Positions 1 through 9,302 of a stretch of 64,000 nt of DNA are shown piece by piece. Position 1 is the first letter of the stretch. Each line of letters starts with the position of its first letter. Where the stretch lies: assembly GCF_026625785.1 (NCBI RefSeq), contig NZ_CP113063.1, positions 2,666,001 through 2,730,000 of the forward strand, read 5' to 3'. A program made the position numbers and the translations under genes. The stretch comes from Gordonia sp. SL306 (GTDB lineage: Bacteria > Actinomycetota > Actinomycetes > Mycobacteriales > Mycobacteriaceae). Below the pieces are notes generated by a model, which had not been told where the DNA came from, did not search any database, and was given only the letters and a program-made list of their open reading frames with translations.

Positions 1-165
1 CGCCGGCGACTTTCCGGCCTCGCCGACGATGTCGGCGACCGTCGTCTTCAGGAAGCCTTTCTCCGCGATCACCTTGCGGGCAGCCGTGTGGATTGCCTCG
101 AGGGTCTCGCGGCCGCGCTTGGTCGGCCGGGTCTGCTGTGGTGCCACGGCTTCATTCTGGTCCAT
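1..165 (-). CDS. TetR-family regulator, N-terminal part (cut by window edge)
   Basis: Only the first 55 codons are in the window. They encode a polar N-terminal tail and then the start of a TetR helix-turn-helix, with the typical pattern AARKVIAEKGFLKTTVADI. The ATG at 165 is preceded by GGAG at about 7 bp. The gene is divergent from the operon that starts at 252, and a near-perfect inverted repeat lies between them, so local repression of that operon (and of itself) is the obvious inference. The ligand-binding domain lies outside the window, so the effector cannot be guessed. Confidence 0.85.
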   Translation of the reverse strand, partial: MDQNEAVAPQQTRPTKRGRETLEAIHTAARKVIAEKGFLKTTVADIVGEAGKSPA

Positions 166-198
166 CGGGTGCTCCGGGAGTCGAGTGCGGCCTATTCA

Positions 199-232
199 CA
201 GGATACGAATCTGATGTTACATTCGTTTCCTG
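199..232. promoter_or_regulatory. Inverted repeat, probable TetR operator
   Basis: CAGGATACGAAT (199-210) and ATTCGTTTCCTG (221-232) are 12-bp arms with one mismatch and a 10-bp spacer. The repeat lies between the divergent TetR gene (start 165) and the VOC gene (start 252), 20 bp upstream of the latter. Size and position fit a TetR dimer or dimer-pair site. Binding by this TetR is inferred. Confidence 0.6.
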
Positions 233-251
233 TCCACGGAGGAGAAACGAC

Positions 252-815
252 ATGACAGACAATCCGAGATTCGACGTCCGCGGTTTCAACCACGTCGCGC
301 TGGTGTGCTCCGACATGCAGCGCACGGTCGACTTCTACAGCAATGTGCTCGGTTTCGAACTGGTCAAGACGGTGGAGTTGCCGGGCGGAATGGGCCAGCA
401 CTTCTTCTTCGATGCCGGCAACGGCAATTCGCTGGCGTTCTTCTGGTTCGTCGATGCCCAGGACGGAGTGCCGGGCATCTCCGCTCCCGAGGAGAAGCCG
501 GGATTCGGCGAGTGGATCAGTGCGGTGAGCTCGCTGAACCACATTGCGTTCGACGTGCCTGCCGACCGGTTCGAGGAATATCGTCGTTCGCTCAAGACGG
601 CGGGTGTCCGGGTGGGGCCGATCGTCAACCACGACGACAGCCCCAGCCAGATCGCCACCGAGATGCACGACGGCGTCTATGTGCGGTCGTTCTATTTCCA
701 GGACCCTGACGGAATCCTCCTGGAGTTCGCCTGCTGGCTGCGGACTTTCGGCCCACACGACGTCGAGCATGCGCCACGGACCGCGGCGGAGCGTCGTCGC
801 CAGATCAACGCCTGA
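252..815 (+). CDS. VOC-superfamily (glyoxalase/dioxygenase fold) protein
   Basis: 187 aa. The start at 252 was chosen because GGAGG lies just upstream and because the family fold begins there (FNHVALVCSDMQRTVDFYSN); the longer upstream frame has no such support. Two beta-alpha-beta-beta-beta modules are visible. Candidate metal ligands are the His in FNHVAL, the His in SLNHIAF and the Glu in GILLEF. VOC members include glyoxalases, epimerases and ring-cleavage or other dioxygenases, so the reaction is not defined. It is the first gene of a tight six-gene operon with two CoA ligases and an enolase-superfamily enzyme, which suggests a step in degradation of a carboxylic acid. Confidence 0.85.
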   Translation: MTDNPRFDVRGFNHVALVCSDMQRTVDFYSNVLGFELVKTVELPGGMGQHFFFDAGNGNSLAFFWFVDAQDGVPGISAPEEKPGFGEWISAVSSLNHIAFDVPADRFEEYRRSLKTAGVRVGPIVNHDDSPSQIATEMHDGVYVRSFYFQDPDGILLEFACWLRTFGPHDVEHAPRTAAERRRQINA

Positions 816-831
816 CCCGGGGTAGGCCACC

Positions 832-2379
832 ATGGATACGCATCACCTTCGGTCGCTCGGCGCCATGCTCCGGTACTGGGCCGATGTGGCGGCCGAGCAG
901 CCCGCGATCGGCGTCGTCGACGGCCGGTCGCACACCTTCGGGTCGTGGTTTCGGCGTAGCTCTCGGATTGGCTGCGGCCTCGATGATCTCGGCATCGGAT
1001 CCGGTGATACGGTCGGGTTCCTCGGCAAGGATGCGGTGGTGTGGGGTGAGGTGCTGGTCGCCGCATCGTGTGTCCGCGCCGCCGGGGTACCACTCAACTG
1101 GCGGCTGAGCCGTCGAGAGATGTCCGAGACCGTGGCCGACGCCGCACCTTCCGTGATTGTCGTCGAACCGGAATTCCTGCCGCTCCTCGGACAGAATGAT
1201 CCGGGTGATGGTGTGACGCGGGTGATCGTCGGAGAGGCTGCCCCGATCGCCTACGACACCTGGGTCGACGGGCTGCGAGCATCCGAACCCGAGATGGCGC
1301 CTGAATCCGATGACGTCGCGATGATCGTGTACACGTCAGGAACCTCGGGCCGGGCGAAGGGAGTCGAACTCCCGAATCGCGCCATCGCGGCCAACATCGC
1401 ATCGTCTGCGCCCTGGGACATCAAACCGGGTGACACGGTGATGATTCCGGCTCCGCTGTTCCATGTCTCGGGAACGGGCTGGCTCTTCTACTGCCTCGGT
1501 ATCGGTGCGGAAGCGCTCTACACCACCGACATCAAGCCGTCGACGGTCCTCGACGTGCTCGCCGGTGGCGGAGTGGACCATGCTCTGACAGTGCCGGCCG
1601 TCGTTCACATGCTGATCTCGCACCCGGACGCGCAGGGCAGGGAGTATCCGAACCTCCGGACCCTGATCTACGGGGGCTCGCCGATGGCACCCGCCACGGC
1701 CCGCGATGCGATGGCGATCTTCGGATGTGATCTGGTGCAGAGCTATGGGATGACCGAAACCTGCGGTCCCATAACATTTCTCACGCCCGAGGATCATCGT
1801 GCCGGCGGCGCGCGACTGGCGGCGGCGGGTCGGGCGGTGTCGGGGGTCGAACTCGTCGTCGCCGATCCGATCGACGGCGCGGTATGCCCGCCCGGTGTGA
1901 CCGGCGAGGTGCGGACGCGCAGTACCCTCATCATGAACGGGTACCGCAATCGGCCCGATGAACTCGTCAAGGTGCTCACCCCGGACGGCTGGTTCCGTAC
2001 AGGTGACGCCGGCTACCTGGACGAGGACGGGTACCTCTTTCTCTGCGACCGCATCAAGGACATGATCGTGTCCGGTGGCGAGAACATCTATCCGATCGAG
2101 GTCGAGAATGTCTTGCTCGAACATCCGCAGGTGCTGGAGGCGGCGGTGATCGGGGTGCCGGACGAGAAGTGGGGCGAAACCGTGAAAGCCGTCGTCGTCG
2201 CACGGGAGCCGTTGGATCCGGGAGAGCTGACGTTGTTCTGTCGGGATCGACTTGCGCACTACAAATGCCCGACCTCGATCGACCTGAGTGATGAACTACC
2301 CCGCAACCCGAGCGGGAAGATCCTCAAACGCGAACTGCGTAAGGTCTATTGGTCACAGCACAGCCGATCGATCGCGTGA
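832..2379 (+). CDS. Acyl-CoA synthetase / AMP-forming CoA ligase
   Basis: 515 aa, the usual length of an ANL-superfamily ligase. It would activate a carboxylate with ATP and CoA through an acyl-AMP. Core motifs are present: the phosphate loop YTSGTSGRAKG, the SYGMTET motif, GWFRTGDAGYLDEDG, the hinge KDMIVSGGENIYP, and the C-terminal catalytic Lys in RNPSGKILK. ATG 832 is 16 bp after the VOC stop. A second ligase occurs three genes downstream, so the operon probably activates either two different acids or a substrate and a later product. The substrate (fatty, aromatic or hydroxy acid) cannot be read from the sequence. Confidence 0.9.
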   Translation: MDTHHLRSLGAMLRYWADVAAEQPAIGVVDGRSHTFGSWFRRSSRIGCGLDDLGIGSGDTVGFLGKDAVVWGEVLVAASCVRAAGVPLNWRLSRREMSETVADAAPSVIVVEPEFLPLLGQNDPGDGVTRVIVGEAAPIAYDTWVDGLRASEPEMAPESDDVAMIVYTSGTSGRAKGVELPNRAIAANIASSAPWDIKPGDTVMIPAPLFHVSGTGWLFYCLGIGAEALYTTDIKPSTVLDVLAGGGVDHALTVPAVVHMLISHPDAQGREYPNLRTLIYGGSPMAPATARDAMAIFGCDLVQSYGMTETCGPITFLTPEDHRAGGARLAAAGRAVSGVELVVADPIDGAVCPPGVTGEVRTRSTLIMNGYRNRPDELVKVLTPDGWFRTGDAGYLDEDGYLFLCDRIKDMIVSGGENIYPIEVENVLLEHPQVLEAAVIGVPDEKWGETVKAVVVAREPLDPGELTLFCRDRLAHYKCPTSIDLSDELPRNPSGKILKRELRKVYWSQHSRSIA

Positions 2380-2386
2380 GGACGAG

Positions 2387-3553
2387 ATGCGCATCGTCGA
2401 GATCCGCGAGGTAGCGGTGCCCCTGGAGGGCTCGGTCGCCAACGCCGTCGTCAGCTTCAACCGCCACACCGTCTCGCTCGTCGCCGTCATCACCGACGTG
2501 ATGCGGCACGGCGTGCCGGTATACGGGGTGGCCTTCAACTCGATCGGCCGGTTTGCGCAAAGCGGGCTTCTCCGTGACCGGATGATTCCGCGGGTGCTCG
2601 ACGCACCCCCGGATGAACTGCTCGACCCCGACACCGGGATTCTCGATCCCGAACGCGTGCTGCGGAGCGCGCTGGTCGATGAGAAGCCCGGTGGCCACGG
2701 CGATCGCGCCTGCGCTGCGGCGGCAATCGAACTGGCCTGCTGGGATCTGCTCGGCAAACTCGCCGACGAGCCCGCATATGCCACCATCGCGCGCGCAGAC
2801 GGACGGACACCCACCAGGCGGGCGGCCCCGGTGTACGCGGCCGGCGGCTACTACCGGCCCGGCGACGACATCGCACAGCTGCGCGAGGAGATCTCTGGCT
2901 ACCTGGAGAGCGGGTACCGGGCGGTCAAGATCAAGGTCGGTGGGCTGTCGCTCGACGACGACCTGAGGCGAGTCGACGAGGTGGTGTCGATCGTCGGATC
3001 GGGTGGCGCGGTGGCGGTGGACGCCAATGGCCGATTCGGTCGTGAGATGGCGTTGACGTACGCAAAGGCACTGGAGCCCTACCAATTACGGTGGTTCGAA
3101 GAACCGGTCGACCCGCTCGACTACGGGGCAACTGCCGACCTGACCGCCACGTACGACGGTGTGCTCGCCACCGGTGAGAATCTCTTCTCCCGGCAGGATG
3201 TGGCAAATCTCCTGCGATTCGGCGGTATCCGACCGAACTGCGACATCCTGCAGATGGATGCCGGACTGAGCTACGGGTTGACCGAGTACCGGGCGATGCT
3301 GGACCTGATGGAATCGGCGGGCGTCGGTCGCGCGCATGCCGTTCCACACGGTGGTCACCTGATCAACCTGCACATCGTCGGCGGATTGGGACTCGGTGGG
3401 TGTGAGGCGTATCCGGGTGTGTTCCAGCCTTTCGGCGGATACAGCAACGGTTGCGCGATCGAGGACGGGACCGTCACCCCGGCTGAATATCCGGGCTTCG
3501 GCCTCGAGGCGAAGACCGAACTGGCCGGGCTGATCACGAGATTGGTGGGATGA
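2387..3553 (+). CDS. Enolase-superfamily enzyme (mandelate racemase/muconate lactonizing type)
   Basis: 388 aa. An N-terminal capping domain is followed by a TIM barrel. Barrel motifs visible are KIK (AVKIKVGG), the metal ligands Asp in VDANGRFG, Glu in RWFEEPVD and Glu in ATGENLF, and a late His-rich strand AVPHGGHLINLH. KxK plus a late His is the mandelate-racemase-subgroup pattern, which abstracts the alpha-proton of a carboxylate to racemize or dehydrate it. ATG 2387 follows the ligase stop by 7 bp; a longer in-frame ORF begins inside the ligase and was rejected. The likely role is dehydratase, racemase or cycloisomerase on a hydroxy acid. The exact substrate is unknown. Confidence 0.85.
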   Translation: MRIVEIREVAVPLEGSVANAVVSFNRHTVSLVAVITDVMRHGVPVYGVAFNSIGRFAQSGLLRDRMIPRVLDAPPDELLDPDTGILDPERVLRSALVDEKPGGHGDRACAAAAIELACWDLLGKLADEPAYATIARADGRTPTRRAAPVYAAGGYYRPGDDIAQLREEISGYLESGYRAVKIKVGGLSLDDDLRRVDEVVSIVGSGGAVAVDANGRFGREMALTYAKALEPYQLRWFEEPVDPLDYGATADLTATYDGVLATGENLFSRQDVANLLRFGGIRPNCDILQMDAGLSYGLTEYRAMLDLMESAGVGRAHAVPHGGHLINLHIVGGLGLGGCEAYPGVFQPFGGYSNGCAIEDGTVTPAEYPGFGLEAKTELAGLITRLVG

Positions 3554-3557
3554 CGCA

Positions 3558-4496
3558 GTGACAGAGAAACTCTCCATTCTGGTTGTCGGATGCGGCGCGA
3601 TGGGATCGGTCTATGCCGCGCGGCTGGCGGCCGGTGGTCACGATGTCCACATGCTGGATCGCTCGGCCGAGCACATGGCCGCCATTGCGCGATCGGGACT
3701 GACTGTGTCCGGACCCGACGGCGAGGACACGGTAGGAGTGAGGTCTGCATCGACAACCCTGGACGTCGGTCCGGTCGACATGGTGGTCCTCGCGGTCAAG
3801 GCGGCCGACGTCGGTGGCGCCGCGAGAACCGTGGTGGGGGCGCTCGGACCGCGTACCGTCGTCGTCACGATCCAGAACGGGCTCGGGTCCGCCGACGAGG
3901 TCGCGGATGTCGTCGGTGCCGATCGCCTGGCGGTCGGAATCGCCAGTGGTTTCGGCGCATCACGCCCCGCGCCGGGGCAGGTCCATCACAACGCGATGAA
4001 GGCCGTGCGACTGGGTGCGTACGCCGAACTGCCCCGTGAGCGGCTTGATCCCGTGGTAGATGCCTGGCGGGCAGCGGGTTTCGCGACCGAATCCGTGCCG
4101 GACATCGTGGCGATGCAGTGGGAGAAGCTCATCTGCAACGTGGCTTACAGTGCGCCGTGCGCATTGACCGGCCTGACCGTCGGCGAAGTGATGACGCATC
4201 CGGAATGTGGACCGGTCAGCCGGTCCGCCGCGCGCGAGGCCTGGGAGGTCGCCCGGGCGCTCGGAATCGCCATCACGGTGGACGACCCGGTGGCCCACGT
4301 CCAGGACTTCGGCGCCGCGATGCCCGCAGCGAAACCGTCGGCACTTCTGGACGTCGAATCCGGCAGGGTGAGCGAGATCGGTTTCATCAACGGTGCGATC
4401 CCGGTGCAGGCGGCCAGGGTGGGGCTCGAGGCGCCGGTGAACGAGACGCTCACGAGACTGGTCCGGACGCGAGAGCTCGCTTGGCACAACGGATGA
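3558..4496 (+). CDS. Ketopantoate-reductase (ApbA/PanE)-fold dehydrogenase
   Basis: 312 aa with a GTG start 4 bp after the previous stop. The N-terminal Rossmann fingerprint VVGCGAMGSVYAARL indicates NAD(P)H binding. The C-terminal helical domain carries the family region KLICNVAYSAPCALTG with the catalytic-type Lys. True PanE reduces ketopantoate for CoA synthesis. Here the gene is inside a catabolic-looking operon, so I infer a paralogue that oxidizes or reduces a 2-hydroxy/2-oxo acid. Housekeeping PanE function is possible but less likely from context. Confidence 0.82.
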   Translation: MTEKLSILVVGCGAMGSVYAARLAAGGHDVHMLDRSAEHMAAIARSGLTVSGPDGEDTVGVRSASTTLDVGPVDMVVLAVKAADVGGAARTVVGALGPRTVVVTIQNGLGSADEVADVVGADRLAVGIASGFGASRPAPGQVHHNAMKAVRLGAYAELPRERLDPVVDAWRAAGFATESVPDIVAMQWEKLICNVAYSAPCALTGLTVGEVMTHPECGPVSRSAAREAWEVARALGIAITVDDPVAHVQDFGAAMPAAKPSALLDVESGRVSEIGFINGAIPVQAARVGLEAPVNETLTRLVRTRELAWHNG

Positions 4497-4562
4497 GATC
4501 GACGCCGATGGTGCCCGGACTTCGGCACGCTCGTCGTCATCGCGGTATCTGAAGGAGACCCT

Positions 4563-6122
4563 GTGCACACCTGGCTACATGTGATCGAATGGCGCGCCAC
4601 CTGTGACGCCGACATCGTGGCGGTGCGAGACGATCGGCAGTGTCTGAGCTACGGCGAACTCCACGCACGAATCGAGGAGCGTGCCGGCGGGTGGCTGACG
4701 CTCGGAGTTCGCTCGGGTGACATTGTCGGGGTGATCGCGCACAACAGCGTGGAGTATGTGTCGAACGTGCTGGCACTGATGCGTCTCGGTGCGATCCCGC
4801 TGCTGCTCAACTGGCGGATGCCGGCACCCGAGCTCGCCCGGATCCTCGACGTCTGCCGTCCGCGGGCGGTGTTTGCCGACCCGGTCTCCACCGAGCTGGT
4901 GACGATAGGCGACATGCTGACCGTCGTCGACGGAAACCGTGAGGGCGGATGGGTTCCCGTCACCGACCTCGTCGGAGATCCGGGCTCCCGGCCTGTCGAA
5001 CGGCTGGCGGCGGCAGAGACCGCGGTGCTCATGCACAGCAGCGGAACGACAGGTAATCCCAAGGTCATTCCGTTGGATCACGGGTCTCTCATCCGAAGTC
5101 TTGCCGGGTTCGCAATCGAGATCGGAGATCAACGTCCCGGACGATGCCACCTGGCGATGATGCCGCTGTTCCACCTCGCCGGCTTCGCCCAGGCGATGCA
5201 GTGCTTCCTCACGGGCGGGAGCCTCACAGTTCATCGAGAGTTCGATGTCGATCGGGTCATCGACGCGGTCGCGGACCAGCAGATCAATTTCTTCACTGCG
5301 GCGCCGGCCGTGCTCGAGATCCTCGTCGATGCACTCGAGGGTCGCAGGCGGGGAGCCGACATGTCGAGTCTCATCGAGGTCCAGTACGGTGCAGCACCGA
5401 TCACCCCCGATCTCCTGATCCGGGCGCAGGCCACGATCTGTCGACGGTTCCGTCAGATCTACGGCAGTACCGAACTACAGGGATTTCTCACCGTGCTCCG
5501 CCCCGAGGATCACCGGGCGGACAGCGCCACACTGGCCACCGCAGGTCGGATCACACAGGGCTGGGAGGTGCGGATCAGGACCGCCGACGGAACACCCGCG
5601 GCCCCAGGCGAACCCGGCGAGCTGCAGATCCGTGGGGAGAGTCTGGTTCGCGGCTACTGGGGTGACCCGGAGGCGACAGCGGCGTCGTGGACGTCGGATG
5701 GCTGGTATCGCAGCGGCGACCTGGGATCGGTGGACTCCGATGGCTATCTCAGCATCGTCGGACGCACGAAGGACATGATCATCAGCGGCGGCGAGAATGT
5801 CTACCCCGCCGAGATCGAGCGAGTGATGGCCGGACATCCCGCGGTGCGCGAGGTGGCGGTGGTGGGATGCGACGATCCTCGTTGGGGCGAGGTACCGGTT
5901 GCGTTCGTGGTCGCCGTATCCGATGGGACGCAGGCGACGGCGGACGATCTGCTTGCGCATTGCCGGCAGAACCTTGCCGGTTTCAAGTGTCCGAAGGACG
6001 TGTACTTCGTGGATACCCTGCCCCGCAATGGAGTCGGAAAGGTGGTGAAAGGGCCGCTTCGGGAGCGTGCCCGATATGGCAGGATAGTCGCGGGGCGGGG
6101 TCAGCACGGAGAGCATGGGTGA
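4563..6122 (+). CDS. Second acyl-CoA synthetase / AMP-forming CoA ligase
   Basis: 519 aa with a GTG start preceded by AAGGAG (4552-4557). ANL motifs are complete: HSSGTTGNPKV, YGSTEL, GWYRSGDLGSVDSDG, the hinge KDMIISGGENVYP and the terminal RNGVGKVVK with the catalytic Lys. The motif sequences differ clearly from the ligase at 832-2379, so this is not a recent duplicate. The 66-bp gap before it is the largest in the operon and may hold an internal promoter, although I see no clear -10/-35. Confidence 0.9.
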   Translation: MHTWLHVIEWRATCDADIVAVRDDRQCLSYGELHARIEERAGGWLTLGVRSGDIVGVIAHNSVEYVSNVLALMRLGAIPLLLNWRMPAPELARILDVCRPRAVFADPVSTELVTIGDMLTVVDGNREGGWVPVTDLVGDPGSRPVERLAAAETAVLMHSSGTTGNPKVIPLDHGSLIRSLAGFAIEIGDQRPGRCHLAMMPLFHLAGFAQAMQCFLTGGSLTVHREFDVDRVIDAVADQQINFFTAAPAVLEILVDALEGRRRGADMSSLIEVQYGAAPITPDLLIRAQATICRRFRQIYGSTELQGFLTVLRPEDHRADSATLATAGRITQGWEVRIRTADGTPAAPGEPGELQIRGESLVRGYWGDPEATAASWTSDGWYRSGDLGSVDSDGYLSIVGRTKDMIISGGENVYPAEIERVMAGHPAVREVAVVGCDDPRWGEVPVAFVVAVSDGTQATADDLLAHCRQNLAGFKCPKDVYFVDTLPRNGVGKVVKGPLRERARYGRIVAGRGQHGEHG

Positions 6123-6128
6123 TGCACA

Positions 6129-7460
6129 GTGGCGGATCATTTGGTGGCAGATGTTGCCGCGGAAGCCTATATCTACGGATTCCCATTGGTGTTCAATCTG
6201 GATCAGGTCACCCGGTATGTGACCGAAGGCGTGGGGGCCAATCCGGCGCGGCCGTTCAACACCTTCAGTCACGCCCGAACCCTCGCGGGCCCCGCGGACA
6301 CCTTCGTCACGATCAACAACGACACGCTGTACTCGATGGCCCAGGTCGACCTTTCGGTCGGGCCCGTGCGACTGCATGTGCCCGACACCGACGGCCGCTA
6401 CTACGTCCTCCAATTCGTCGACGCGTGGACGAACAACTTTGCCTATGTCGGCCACCGTGCAACCGGCACCAAGGAGGGGAATTTCCTACTGGTTCCCCCG
6501 GGATACGACGGAACCGCGGAGGCCGATGAGACCCTGATTCATTTCCCGACCACGGTCGCGTCCATCGTCGGCCGATGGGCCTGCACGGGGGGCGATGACC
6601 TGTCGATGGTTCATGCGCTCCAAGATGTCACCACGCTGACTCCGGTGGACGGTGATGCCGACGCCGCGGGTCTGCCCACGCTGTCTGCCGGAGTCCCCGA
6701 CGAACTGTTGTTCTTCGAAAAACTCCGGCTCTGGTCGCAGGCCTACCCGCCCGCACCGCGCGACGCCGTGATCGAGCGGGGCCTGGGTGAGGTCGGGATC
6801 GCTGACCCCGGTGAGACATCGCCGTATGCCGACGCGCGCCCGGACTTCGCCGCGGAACTCGTGGCGGGTCGCAAGACCGGCGAGCGGAATCTGCAGAAAG
6901 CATTGACGTCCGGGTCGAGTCCTCAGGTCAACGGGTGGAAGCTGACCTTTCATGCGTTCGACTACAACCTCGACTACTTCGAGGTGGGTGCGCTCGACGA
7001 TCCGCAGTTCAAGATCGCCGACCCGAAGCTCCGGATCATCGAGCGGGCGGCCGCTGCCAAAGGAGGACTGTGGGGCAATCATCCCTACGAGGCCGCGTAC
7101 ATCATGACCTACGTCGACGATCGAGGTGACCAGCTGCTGGGAAGCCGCAAGTACACAATAACTTTGAATCCCACGCCGCCGGTCGGAGCATTCTGGTCGT
7201 TGACCATGTACGACCTTCCCGACTTTTACCTCGTCGACAACCCGATCGATCGATACTCGATCGGCGACCGGACCCCGGGTCTGACTTACGGTGCTGATGG
7301 TTCCTTGACGATCGTGATCAGCAACGTGGCCCCCGCCGACACCGCGAACTGGCTGCCGGCCCCCAGCGGTGAGTTCCGCCCAGTGCTCCGGATGTACGAA
7401 CCCGACCCTGCGGTTCTGCGTGGTGACTACGAGGTGCCGGCCATCACGCGGGTCGACTGA
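6129..7460 (+). CDS. DUF1254/DUF1214 domain protein
   Basis: 443 aa, GTG start 6 bp after the ligase stop, last gene of the operon. The N-terminal DUF1254 part begins AAEAYIYGFPLVFNLDQV. The C-terminal DUF1214 part contains the characteristic GAFWSLTMYDLPDFYLVDNP and GLTYGADGSLTI segments. No signal peptide is visible, unlike many homologues. The biochemical role of these domains is poorly defined; they are often found near catabolic genes. A second DUF1214 gene starts at 63041. Confidence 0.85.
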   Translation: MADHLVADVAAEAYIYGFPLVFNLDQVTRYVTEGVGANPARPFNTFSHARTLAGPADTFVTINNDTLYSMAQVDLSVGPVRLHVPDTDGRYYVLQFVDAWTNNFAYVGHRATGTKEGNFLLVPPGYDGTAEADETLIHFPTTVASIVGRWACTGGDDLSMVHALQDVTTLTPVDGDADAAGLPTLSAGVPDELLFFEKLRLWSQAYPPAPRDAVIERGLGEVGIADPGETSPYADARPDFAAELVAGRKTGERNLQKALTSGSSPQVNGWKLTFHAFDYNLDYFEVGALDDPQFKIADPKLRIIERAAAAKGGLWGNHPYEAAYIMTYVDDRGDQLLGSRKYTITLNPTPPVGAFWSLTMYDLPDFYLVDNPIDRYSIGDRTPGLTYGADGSLTIVISNVAPADTANWLPAPSGEFRPVLRMYEPDPAVLRGDYEVPAITRVD

Positions 7461-7476
7461 GCCGCGGTCGGCGCCG

Positions 7477-8250
7477 TCAGCCCAGCTCCAACCCCACCCG
7501 CATCTGACCGAACAGGAACACCGCCGTCTCGCCGATCGATTCCTGATATTGCTCGATGACCTCGCCGGCGAAGTGTTTCACCGAGTCGTCGGGTAGGCGG
7601 CCGGTCCAATCGGTGGCGCCGACGGTGAACCACTGGGTGAAGGCATCGACTGACTCGAATTGCCAACGCAGGTCGCTGATCTCGATGTCGGAGACGGCGA
7701 ACCCCGCCGACGTGGCGGACTCGCGAAACCGATCCGGTGTGACGTGCAGATAGGGCGGATCGAAGTCGGTGAAGTACTGCTGCCAGCGTGGCAGGGCGGC
7801 CACGTCCATCGCCACGTCTTCGATGCTGCGACGCTCGGTGGCGCAGACGATCTGGATCACTGCCCGTCCGCCGTCGTCCAGGCTGTGCGCGATCTGCGTC
7901 AACGCCGCGGGCTGATCGTGAATCCAGTGCAGCATGTTGAAGGAGACCGCGATGTCGAAGTCGCGCTCGAACGGCAGTGCCAGGACGTCGTCGACGTGGA
8001 ACTGGACACGGAGCTCGTCGGGTGGCACACGAGTGCGGGCCTTGTCGATCATCCGTCGCGATGCGTCGACGCCGACCACCGATCCCGCAGGCAGCCGGTC
8101 GGCCAGCTGCATCGTGATGAACCCGTCACCGCAGCCCACGTCGAGGAGCCTCTCGTCGCCCGCGAGGTCGAGACCGCCGATCGATGCCTCGGCCACCATG
8201 CGCTGCAGAGCGCTGACATCCGCATAACGATCGCCGTCCCAGTTGACCAT
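7477..8250 (-). CDS. Class I SAM-dependent methyltransferase
   Basis: 257 aa. Motif I is LLDVGCGDGFIT near residue 45, followed by the acidic residue in VVGVDASRRMI and the post-motif NMLHWIHDQPAAL. The pattern resembles trans-aconitate 2-methyltransferase (Tam)-type enzymes. Start 8250 is supported by GAGGAG 5 bp upstream; an 11-codon longer frame is less likely. It converges on the DUF1254 gene with a 16-bp gap and is divergent from the LysR gene at 8394. The acceptor substrate is unknown; a small carboxylic acid is a reasonable guess from the Tam-like motifs. Confidence 0.8.
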   Translation of the reverse strand: MVNWDGDRYADVSALQRMVAEASIGGLDLAGDERLLDVGCGDGFITMQLADRLPAGSVVGVDASRRMIDKARTRVPPDELRVQFHVDDVLALPFERDFDIAVSFNMLHWIHDQPAALTQIAHSLDDGGRAVIQIVCATERRSIEDVAMDVAALPRWQQYFTDFDPPYLHVTPDRFRESATSAGFAVSDIEISDLRWQFESVDAFTQWFTVGATDWTGRLPDDSVKHFAGEVIEQYQESIGETAVFLFGQMRVGLELG

Positions 8251-8303
8251 GGCTGCTCCTCGACGAGTGCGTGTGACAACCACTCTGCACCAATCGCGGC
8301 GCC

Positions 8304-8319
8304 CGAATCGTGGGATTCG
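8304..8319. promoter_or_regulatory. Inverted repeat in divergent promoter region
   Basis: CGAATC-GTGG-GATTCG, a perfect 6-bp-arm palindrome, lies between the methyltransferase (start 8250) and the LysR gene (start 8394). It is a candidate LysR autoregulatory site. Function is inferred from position only. Confidence 0.4.
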
Positions 8320-8393
8320 CGAGGTGGACGGCAGCCGTCATCGGACGGCCGATGTGCCACACTGTTCGGTGTCCGCCCAGGTAGGAGGTCATC

Positions 8394-9302
8394 GTGGATC
8401 TCACCGCCGCGCACCTGCGGTACTTTCTCGCAGTTGCCGACGAGCTTCACTTCACTCGCGCTGCCGAGCGGCTGCACATCTCGCCGCCATCGCTGAGTCA
8501 ACAGATCCAGCAACTCGAGAGACGGGTGGGCGAGCCGCTGTTCGAGCGGACCTCCCGGCACGTCGCGCTCACCGCGCGAGGGGCTGAACTGCTGCCGATG
8601 GCCCGCGCCGCGGTGGCTGCGATGGACGATGTCGTCGGGTGGATCGACAGGGGGCGCGAACCACGACGGACCTTTCGGATCGGCATCGCGGCAGCGAGTG
8701 AGCTCAGCAATGCATTGCTCGCAACCGTCGTCGAGCGGTACCCGGACGTCGAATGGCAGATTCGCAGCCTCGGACTGACCGAGTCCCTCCCTGCGGTGCA
8801 GGAAGGGCAGGTCGACGTCGCGCTGATGTTCAGTCCGCAGATCCCCGAGGTCGACGGGCTGGTGGTGATGCCGCTGTGGTCGGAAGATCGGGTCCTGGTG
8901 GTTCACGAGGGGCATCGATTCGCGGACCGCGAGTCACTGAGTCTGGCCGAGACCGACGACGAGACCTTCATCGGAATCCGCGAACTCGGCGGGACCCAGG
9001 AGTGGTTCGTCGATCCGCGGCCGGGAGGCAAGCGCCCCAAGATCCTCCCGCTCGCCGCGCATTTCGACGAGGTCCTGCAACTGTGCGCCGCGGGCGTCGG
9101 GGTGAACATCTGCGGCTCCGGCGCCGCCCAGACGTATGCCCGGCCCGGGCTGCGCTACATACCCGTCGCCGACCTCCCGCGGGTGACGACATTCCTGTGC
9201 TATCAGGCGTCCAGGGCCGACGAACTGGTCGACGCGTTCGCACGACTCGCCGTGGAGGTCGCCGCGCACCGGGATGGACCGCCGGCGCCTGCGGCAGAGT
9301 GA
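8394..9302 (+). CDS. LysR-family transcriptional regulator
   Basis: 302 aa, normal LTTR length, GTG start with GGAGG about 7 bp upstream. The N-terminal winged HTH reads LRYFLAVADELHFTRAAERL and SPPSLSQQIQQLE. A periplasmic-binding-protein-like effector domain follows from about residue 90 (FRIGIAAASELS). The divergent neighbour is the methyltransferase; downstream is the hydrolase-bicupin pair. Either could be its target. Confidence 0.9.
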   Translation: MDLTAAHLRYFLAVADELHFTRAAERLHISPPSLSQQIQQLERRVGEPLFERTSRHVALTARGAELLPMARAAVAAMDDVVGWIDRGREPRRTFRIGIAAASELSNALLATVVERYPDVEWQIRSLGLTESLPAVQEGQVDVALMFSPQIPEVDGLVVMPLWSEDRVLVVHEGHRFADRESLSLAETDDETFIGIRELGGTQEWFVDPRPGGKRPKILPLAAHFDEVLQLCAAGVGVNICGSGAAQTYARPGLRYIPVADLPRVTTFLCYQASRADELVDAFARLAVEVAAHRDGPPAPAAE

